NCBI GenBank assembly: GCA_000320605.2
Contig: KB445806.1
Coordinates: 778,574 to 842,573, forward strand
Direction: 5' to 3'
Length of the DNA: 64,000 bases
DNA from: Gelatoporia subvermispora B
Taxonomy: Eukaryota; Basidiomycota; Agaricomycetes; Polyporales; Gelatoporiaceae
Part shown: piece by piece, positions 56,211 to 64,000 of the stretch
Numbering within the stretch: the first letter of the stretch is position 1
Layout of the letters: the number at the start of each line of letters is the position of its first letter
Notes under the pieces: model-generated
Told to the model about the DNA's origin: nothing
The model's input: the letters and a program-made list of their open reading frames with translations, nothing else
The model's database searches: none
Translations under genes and position numbers: made by a program

Positions 56211-59200
56211 ATGCTGACAAACTACTTGTCGCATTTGAACCGGGCTCAATTACAAGGTTCGCCTCATCTCAACGGGTACTTCAGATTATCTGCTCACGTA
56301 TGTCTCCACGCAAGCTGTGAAGTGCGCGCCATATACTCCTCTACAAATTTTAGCTGGTCCAGGAGTTGGCAAGACAAGGGTCTTGGCAGCTCGCACCGCT
56401 CACTTGGTCGTTCACCACAAGTTACTTCCGTCGTCTATCTGCGTCGTGACGTTCACGCAGAAGGCCGCCGAGGAGGTGAAAGTCAGGCTGGCTCAGCTCA
56501 TAGGGCCTCAAACGACATCTCAGCTTAAGATTGGTACATTTCATGCCATATGTCATAGACACCTACAGGATCACGCGCAGGATGTGGGATTACGAACTGG
56601 GTTTACAATATGGGACGAAAACGACCTGCATGTCTTTCATCAATCGCAATTGATACTTGCGCTGATGACATTTTTACTGTAGTCTGAAGGTCACCCAGGA
56701 AGTAGTCAGGGCTCATAGCCCATTCATACGTCCGACCACATTCCCACGAGAATTCAGCTGGATCTGCGACTATATTATGCAGGCAGAAAGAGGGACGTGC
56801 TCACCCCTAGAGCAGGTATACGAAGCAGGATTTTCTAAAAATAGGGTGCTCCAACTCCAGGAAATTGCCATCCATCTCTCTGGGGAACTGAGAGACGTCA
56901 TGAAGAGTCACAATGCATTGTCTTTTAATGATCTCATTACTTACTCGATCAAGCTGTTCAAGACAAATCCAGAACTGCAGAAATCATATGAACATGTCTT
57001 GGTAGACGAATAGTGAGTCTCCCATCAGATCCTTCGAGTGTAAGCTGGCCCAATCTCACTCTTTGCCCCAGTCAAGACACGGATCGTCACCAGTATTGCC
57101 TGTTACAGACTATGACGAGTACTGGACAGGGAATCACGGTAGTAGGAGATCCAGATCAATCAAGTGAGCGACCAATGTGAATACGCCGAAATGAATCTAC
57201 GTTTACGGCGAGAACAGTATACGGGTGGCGAGGATCAGACTACCGTAACGTCACCAGAATGCAAGAGGGTATGTCTGGCTTTCTGGTGTTGTAACTGCAT
57301 TGCGACATCTTTGACAATCAAAACAGACTATTTGGGGATAATTCAACTTCCGTTGGAGGAGAACTATCGCTCTACTGCGAGGATAGTAGGATTTGCCTTA
57401 GCGATCATCTCACAAGGTACGAGCTAAAGTGACTACGCATACGCCAAGCTGTTTGCCGATATGGCCATAAGACAAAGGACGTATCCCAAAGGACCTGTTC
57501 ACGAATAACATCGCAGGATGCTCCCCGATGCTCTCAATGTATCCTTCGGAGAAAGCTGAAGCGAATTTTATCGCTGAAGAGCTTGAGAGATTGAAGACTT
57601 CTAAGGCACGCGATTTACTTAATCTCAACGATGCTGCTATACTCGGTCAGTGATTGTTCAATTTGATACTATGGATGTATGAGGTTCTCACTCATCTGCA
57701 ATACTAGTGCGAAACAATTAACAAGTGTACACGATAGCAGAGGCACTCCGGAAAACAGGCATTCCTTATCGTCTCTTGATCAATGAGACAATCTCCGATC
57801 CTGAGGAGGTGATTATCCTCCTTGACATGTAACTCTTCTCTAACCCAGCTTAGATCAAGCCTATACTGGAATGCTTGCGATTTATAAATGAACCTTGTTA
57901 TGCGGGGTCTCTCTCAGCGATGTTCAAGTTATTCAACGGCGTGGGCCCCAAGGTTTGTTTCTATTCAGTCTCGTGAGTGTTTGCGTCCACTATATCTTGC
58001 ACGTCATAGGTTATCGATGCAATGTTGAAGGAAGCTGAACGCCTTCAGACCCATCCTCTGGATGTTATGACTCGGATCTGTCGGGGAAATTTCGATGGTT
58101 CAATGCCTCGAATTCGGGCGCGGATCCTTGCTGCCACAGCTACGCTCATGAAGTTGCGCGAGATGCTCCTGGAGGTTCTTGTTCACAGTTATCTCATATC
58201 ATGCACACTCACCAATTGGATGGTAGGAATACACGGCCTCACAGATAGTACAGCATTTGATGGAGAAGACAGATACTGTAGCTCGGCTGCAGAAGACTCA
58301 CCCAGAAGACTGGTATCGACACGTCAGATATTTCGAGGCGCTGTTGCAACTTTGCGACACCATGGAAGACAAAATGAGTACCCTACGACCACTACTTCGC
58401 GAAGAACCAAACAAGCCAGGCAAGTCACTACGAATGTTTCTGCAGTGGTACCCGCTCGCAAGCTCCCAGGGCTGTAAGATACGTCGTGAGAGGCTGTGTG
58501 ATCGATCATCTCCTGTACGTCCTCGGCCCCCAGGAACTACATTCCCAAGTGCTGCGCAGACTCATCATTCGCAGCAGGTGACAATCACGACCTGTCATGC
58601 AGCAAAGGGCCTTGAATGGCCAGTCGTTTTTGTACCCTTTGGTCAGTACCTAGTACATATACACTTCCATCTTCGCTTTCTTAGCATCTTTGATTAGTCA
58701 ATGATGCAAGTTATGCCACTGATGAGGAAAGGTACGCTGAAAATATACTTGAGACTCAAATTATTGAAGTAATACACCCAGACGACTCCTGTATGTTGCG
58801 ATCACCCGAGCGCAAGCATTTCTATACGTCACATATACGAAGTCCGCCAAAAGCATAGCATCTCGTTTCATTTCCGATCTACCAAACAAGGATGTAAGTG
58901 GCCATCTATCATAAAGCTTCCAAGATTTCATGGCGCATATCCGGTCCAACAGGCACTCTTCCATTCAACTCCACCCGACTTTGACAATATCGCACTCGAC
59001 GAGTTTGCGCAGATGCTGGGGCGGGAGATGCCATTCGATGGTAGCTCGAAAGGGTATGCACTAGTACATCCTTCCAATTCGATGTGTTTGCTAAGGCTGT
59101 TGATAATTAGCCACCCTCTGCCTGGTCAAGATCAGCGTAAGCGGGCATCTCATTGGCCTTCCTCGATAAGAAGCGGGATGTTCACAAAAGATAACCTCAT

Positions 59201-59236
59201 TGACCGTCTTCGGATGAAAGTGCATGGTCTATTTTA
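56211..59236 (+). CDS. Srs2/UvrD-type 3'-5' DNA helicase (copy B)
   Basis: Paralogue of the helicase at 4390-8093. Start MLTNYLSHLNRAQLQ, first intron, then LQILAGPGVGKTRVLAARTAHL (Walker A near 56357). Motif Ia is CVVTFTQKAAEE, with GTFHAICHRHLQDHA following. Motif II DEYQDTDRHQYC is restored by an intron at about 57013-57070, and motif III GDPDQSIYGWRGSDYRNV by an intron at about 57165-57219. Then QLPLEENYRSTARIV, TTCHAAKGLEWPVVFVPF (58590-58640) and RRLLYVAITRAQAFLYVTYT (58785-58845). The first, motif II and motif III introns fall at the same codon and phase as in copy A. Copy B lacks the long Ser/Pro-rich tail: after LDEFAQMLGREMPFDG it ends within about 200 bp. All catalytic motifs are present; some junctions in 57640-58560 were not resolved. 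Confidence 0.78.
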
Positions 59237-59239
59237 AGA

Positions 59240-60557
59240 GCTCGATTCCTTAACATCCGGCGGCGAGCTTTCCGACGAAGTATGCTCCTGAGTTCGTGAC
59301 CTCTGTTGCGGCGTCCGGCAACTAGATACCTTTGACATAACAATTTTAGATAATGGAAGGGGCTATATACTTCTTATGTATGTATTATGGGTAGTACAAT
59401 GGATACTACGATGGTTCTCGGCTACTGAGCCGCGCTCGAAGGGGAGTCTGAGAGCGGAAATCTGTCTTCAGCCTTCGGCAAGGGACAAAAGTGTGCAAAG
59501 AATTTCACAGTGAAAGATCATTATCTGGATGATGAGCGGCGTGTCTGCAACCGTCGCGGGTGAATTTTTCCTGCTGAGGTGTCTCTACCCGCCCCGGGCA
59601 TACGGTGCCCTAGCAAGTTGTGTTCTTGGCTGCGCATATCGGCCGAGAGACGGTGTAATGGTATCATTCGCTTGAACCGCGCTATCGTAATCTTACTCTA
59701 ATGCTACACCCCAGATGTGAATATACCTGACAGTCGAAATTATGGAGATATTACTGATCCAGCTCAGTCTAAGCTAAGATAGGACCGAAATTGGAAGATA
59801 CGCGGCTGTTGACTTGACTCATGTTTGTTTCGATCTATAATATCCTCATGATATGGTGTCCTAGTTCTCATTCATGCGGGATAACAAAGGATACATCACT
59901 GTGGCGAGCCTCAAATCTATTTCCCCGTTACTCTCTTGCAACCGTGGCGCGGAAAATACTTTACGACACATAATGCATAATGACTGATGCGCAGGACCGA
60001 CCATGCGCTCCCTCCGCCTCAACGTGTAATGCTCACGAATGTGCCGCTTTCTCCGACCAAAGTGCGCGCTAAATACGCATGCGTTTTTCTGGACTTGAGG
60101 TGATGTGTATCAGCAGGAAATAGGCGCAAGAGGCATTACTACTGTGTAGCGCATGAACTTGCTGTTTGATTTTGACTGTGCTAATGAAATTGGGCGCTTG
60201 GTATCCGGGTATGTCGGCCCGGAGTTCGCAATGACCTGCGTTTGCAGTTGAACGACCATGGCGATAACCCTGCGAGTCCTCGTGAGATCCGGGCAGAAGC
60301 TCGGCCTTCTTGTGCACGACTCGTACGAGACACAAATCTGGATAAGTGACTTGGAGACGACCACAAGAAGCTCCATATTGTCGAGGTTCGGCGAGTCAAT
60401 TTCGTTCACCTCAGTCACGCGGAGGAGATCCTAATGACTCGACTTCACCAGGTCTTAATCGCTGTACGGATTCTGTCCCCGGACTGTCGACATTGTCATT
60501 GACGGAACTGGCTGGTTGCAGTCCAACAACTGATACCACCTGGACACTAGCGCTGCT
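59240..60557. other. Intergenic, no gene recognised
   Basis: 1.3 kb between helicase B and the aminotransferase. AT-richer than average at 59330-59400 and 59680-59880. Short frames only; no tRNA cloverleaf found by eye. Confidence 0.4.
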
Positions 60558-62590
60558 ATGACTCACTTGGTACCGCTCCCAAATGGGACTGAGGTGCAGC
60601 CACCGTCGGGATACACGTACGACGAGAATGCAAAGTCCCCGCCATTTGGACATGCCCTCAAGGGGTTCTGGGCGTTTGACCCAGAATACGTGAATCTAAA
60701 TCACGGTTCGTAGCTCATCCGCGATTCAGCATCGAGCGCTGACACAATCCTTCGCTTGGCGGAATACAGGCTCGTATGGGTCGCTGCCACTTCCGGTCCT
60801 CTTCGCGTGCGCGGAACTCGGCATGCTCGCCGAGCGCAACCCGGACAAGTTCCACCGCATCACCTACATGCCGCTGCTCGAGGAGTCGAGGCAGGTTGCC
60901 TGCCGCCGTCCGCATGGGCCCTGACCCTGACCATCATAGCACACAGGAAGATCGTTGCAGACCAAGTCGGAGCGAACGCAGATGAGATCGTCCTCGTCCC
61001 TAACGCGACACACGGCCTGAACACCATCCTTCGCAACTTTGAGTGGAGGGAGGGCGATGTGGTCATCGGCGGTGCGCGCCCCCAGCATCATCTACCGAGT
61101 CTGTGTCTCACCCATCGCTCGTAATCGCAGCGTCTACCACGTATGGAGCTGTATCCCGCACCATGCAGTTCCTCGCGGATCGCACCGAACAGCCGCGCCC
61201 CGACGCATACAGCGTCGAGTACATTTTCCCGATGACCCACGCTGAGATCGTCGACCGCTTTCGCGCGCGCATCCGAGAGATCAAGCAGCTTCACCCGGAC
61301 TCTGCGTTCAGCTACGCATACTCCGAGACAGACGCCGCCGCCGCATTCGCACCAGGGAAGAACAAGTTTGTCGCGGTCATTGATAGTATCACGGCAAACC
61401 CGGGCGCTCTGATGCCTTGGCAAGAGATGGTCAAGATCTGTAGGGAGGAGGGCGTGTACAGCGTGATTGACGCTGCTCACAGCATCGGTCAAGAGGTAAA
61501 CTCATGTGTCTGTTCAGTCTTACTGGTCTAATTCTACTGCTATTGGTCCCATGTACCAGCCTAACATCAATCTCGGAGAGGCTGACCCCGACTTCTGGGT
61601 GTCTAACTGTCACAAGTGGTTCTACGCCAAGCGAGGCTGCGCCACGCTCTACGTTCCGAAGAGGTCGGTATCTCAATGAGTATTTTTCTCCCAAGGCGGA
61701 TGCTATCACAGGCGCTGCGTGGCCATATCTGCAAGTTAGGAAACGTAGATCTGACAGTTTTTGGTCTTAGGAATCAATACATTATCAAGTCGTCTATACC
61801 CACCTCGCATGACTATATCTCGCCCACCGACGCCCGGCCCCTCCCTCCAGGCCTCGAAGGGACCAACTTCGTCGGGCAGCACGAGTGTGCGTCTGATTTG
61901 CTCTGCGGAGTGGAATGCACCGCTGACCGGATCACCTTTACTTAGGGACAGGTACAACCGACTTTGTTCCGTTCTTGAGCGTCAAGGCAGGTGAGTTAAA
62001 TGTCCTGCACGGTTCGTTGCCTCCAGGGCCTGACAGTTCGTCGGCCGCAGCGACCGACTTCCGGAAGTGGCTCGGGGGCGAAGCCGCCATAAACAAGTAC
62101 TGCCACGATCTGGCAATGCAGGGTGGCAAGAAGCTTGCGGAGGTCATGGGGACCAAGGTCCTAGACCCCTCTGGCGAACTCACCTTGAGCATGGTGCGCA
62201 TTTCACACTCCTTCTCTCTCAAACAGGCGTTTCTGCTTGTTCTTTGCTGACCGTCACACCAAAGGTCAACGTCCTTCTGCCACTCCCCGTAGAGTCGGCT
62301 GAGGGCGAAGTGTACTCAAAGGACACGCTCCGGGCGATCAACACCCACCTCAGGGAGAAGCTGCTGCTACAATGGAACACGTACGCGGCGCACTACTTCC
62401 ATGCCGGTGGGTGGTGGTGTCGGTGCAGCGCACAAGTGTGGAACGAGGCAGGTTTCAGCGACTTTACTTGCACTTGCATCTGTCTGATGCAAAACTTGCG
62501 TACCACGTGCAGGTCTCGGATTTCGAATACCTCGGGAAGGCGTTTAACGCCGTCTGTGAAGAGATCAAGAAGGACATACTCACCAATTAG
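60558..62590 (+). CDS. Class V PLP-dependent aminotransferase-like enzyme
   Basis: Fold-type I PLP enzyme of the isopenicillin N epimerase / cysteine desulfurase-like branch. Start MTHLVPLPNGTEVQPPSGYTY leads to FWAFDPEYVNLNHGSYGSLP (substrate loop). Then VADQVGANADEIVLVPNATHG, ASTTYGAVSRTM, FVAVIDSITANPGALMPW, and YSVIDAAHSIGQE, where the Asp pairs with the PLP ring nitrogen. DPDFWVSNCHKWFYAKRGC carries the PLP-binding Lys. Later parts are GTNFVGQHEWNAPLTG, DFRKWLGGEAAINKYCHDLA, VNVLLPLPVES, and a C-terminus VSDFEYLGKAFNAVCEEIKKDI. The intron 60891-60946 needs a GC donor to keep frame. Fungal homologues are often annotated as hercynylcysteine sulfoxide lyase-like or epimerase-like; the substrate is not deducible here. 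Confidence 0.83.
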
Positions 62591-62913
62591 AGATGATTTG
62601 ATTTAGGGTTAAAGGTGATACCAGGAGTTCATTGTACAATTTAGATGAAACACAAATGTCATGCTAGCATGGATTGAAGGGAACAGAGAACTCGGAGCCT
62701 TTCAAGTTGCCAATGCCGGCCAAGTCGGAGGATCTGTCCGAGTACACCCCCGCCATTTGCAATCCTTTGCCCAATTGAAAATAGATGAGAGAACTAGACA
62801 CAACCCTTTATATGTATGTACATGATATCCAGTATGCAGTAAATAAAGTACGCCGACATTCTCGCAACACATCGCACATCACAATCCGACACGATCCCTC
62901 GGGAGGCCTATGC
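62591..62913. other. Intergenic between convergent genes
   Basis: About 320 bp of shared 3' flank. No gene recognised. Confidence 0.4.
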
Positions 62914-64000
62914 CTACGCCGGGCCCTGCGCCTGGTCCTCCCTCTCGTGCTCGAGGTCCTCCTGCAAATGGCGCGCGCGCGCGTCGGCACGTTCCCGCTC
63001 CCAGCGCTCGAGCTCGCGCTTGAGCTGCTGGACGCGCGTGTAGCTCATCGGATGCGTCTCGCCCATCCAGCGGCGTACGAGCGACGTCGACTCCGGCTCG
63101 TTCAAGATGCGCTCCGCTTTCGCGGGCGAGCATTCCATCGTCCGCGCGAGTTCGCGCCCGCTGCGCTCCTCCCAGAAGTGCACTGCGTGCCGCGGGTCGA
63201 AGCCCGCATGGGCGAGTAACCTGAAATAGGGTTAGCATGAGAAGGGAGGAAGGAGGGGAGAGGAATAGACGTACCGCGCAGAGACAATGTCCGCCTCGAC
63301 CTCTTGCGTCTGACTGGTGCAGTACTCGGTCAACTTGGCGAACTCCCCGGAGCCGACTTTGCCCATTCCCGCGAGGGCGTCATTCACGAAGGGGCCGACT
63401 GTAAGGAATCGAGTCAGGATATGTAGACAAGAGAATATATATATATGGGAGGACGTACACAACATGGTGACCGGGAATAGGATCGCACGGAACACGTCCG
63501 TAACTATTGAGACGATGCCCGGCCAGATGATCGAGCCCGACGACAGCGTCTCGATGTGATGCGCCAGTACTAGATGAGCCAGCTCATGTGCCAACAGGAT
63601 GGCGAGCTGAGACGTCTGTTCTGGCGTGGGCTGTGGGTGTGCCCGCAGAGGCGACTGGGAGATCCCGAGCAGGCCGCGGAACGCAGACGTGAGCCATGAG
63701 CTCTCCTCCTGTGGCTCCTGTACCTGCTCGCCCGAGGGATGCTTTGCGAGGACCTCGTCGAGGAATCCGGAGAAGACGACAACGCCCCCCGCCCCGTCGG
63801 GGCCAAACCCATACGAGAACGCGTTCGCGGCGTCGGGCTTGTCGACGAGGAGGAGCGAGTATGGCGGGCCCGCGAGTGCGTGTGGCGCGGGGTGCACCGT
63901 ACGCGCCGCAGTAAGCTCGGCGAAGCGGCGCAGGTACTCGCTCGCTCGCGGGCGCGGGCGCAGCGGGAAGTCCGCTGGCGGGGGGAGCGGGACTTCGCCT
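62914..64000 (-). CDS. OMA1: OMA1-type M48 metallopeptidase (5' truncated by window)
   Basis: Inner-mitochondrial-membrane stress protease family. The visible part starts beyond the right edge and includes PLPPPADFPLRPRPRASEYLRRFAEL, then NAFSYGFGPDGAGGVVVFSGFLDEVL. The zinc motif HELAHLVLAHHIETLS (HExxH, near 63555-63600) is followed by a hydrophobic helix with VSIVTDVFRAILFPVTML. A further exon has KLTEYCTSQTQEVEADIVSARLL, whose EVEAD supplies the third zinc ligand. The last exon is FDPRHAVHFWEERSG, GETHPMSYTRVQQLKREL, and a long basic/acidic coiled-coil-like tail ending EREDQAQGPA. Two introns lie at about 63220-63275 and 63400-63460. Presequence and first membrane helix are outside the window. 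Confidence 0.83.

Noticed and set aside
63439..63446. Short AT dinucleotide run in an OMA1 intron
   Set aside because: Only a few units long, within normal intron composition.

Overview
The window looks like a nuclear contig from an Agaricomycete basidiomycete, most likely a wood-decay polypore-type fungus. This is inferred from many short (about 50-60 nt) introns in every multi-exon gene, a class I hydrophobin, a cytochrome P450 tandem cluster, a HET-domain gene, a DUF6533 seven-helix membrane protein and a type I metacaspase with a proline-rich prodomain. No bacterial, organellar or clear intact transposon features were seen. The 5' end of the last gene runs off the right edge.

Layout. 1-2.5 kb: degenerate, internally duplicated DNA with four diverged copies of a short coding-like module and a CT-rich degenerate repeat. 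3.1-4.0 kb (-): small heat-shock protein with three introns. 4.4-8.1 kb (-): full Srs2/UvrD-type DNA helicase with a long disordered tail. 8.3-26.6 kb: six related P450 loci (five on -, one on +). One is a pseudogene, and an intronless HET-domain gene sits between loci 2 and 3. The outermost two P450s are an inverted duplicate pair that also share promoter sequence. 27.6-31.3 kb: a hydrophobin-like relic, a hydrophobin with three extra cysteines, and a secreted Ser/Ala-rich protein with a duplicated cysteine domain. 31.3-34 kb: no assignable gene, but scattered decayed-looking reading frames. 34-36.4 kb: a DUF6533 membrane protein and a possible second membrane-protein fragment.

37.2-50.6 kb is dense housekeeping: cytochrome c oxidase zinc-binding subunit (Cox4/Vb type, with a one-base frame slip in a C-run), a divergent CAX-type cation/proton exchanger, a uridine kinase-uracil phosphoribosyltransferase fusion, CTU2 (tRNA wobble-uridine thiolation), a disordered hypothetical protein, and a metacaspase. 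52.6-55.4 kb: MFS hexose transporter. 56.2-59.2 kb: a second Srs2/UvrD helicase that shares intron positions with the first. 60.6-62.6 kb: class V PLP-dependent aminotransferase-like enzyme. 62.9 kb to the edge: OMA1-type mitochondrial M48 metallopeptidase (partial).

The most distinctive signals are: the inverted P450 pair with a conserved promoter flanking a decayed P450 and a HET gene; paralogous Srs2 helicases about 48 kb apart; very small exons carrying the Walker A loop or catalytic Cys, each followed by a GC-AG intron; an 8-nt microexon in the CAX ion-pathway motif; and perfect ACGCGT-containing palindromes in the helicase and metacaspase promoters. Exon structures were worked out by eye from conserved protein motifs and splice-site consensus. 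Where I traced every junction I say so; otherwise only the outer span is reliable.
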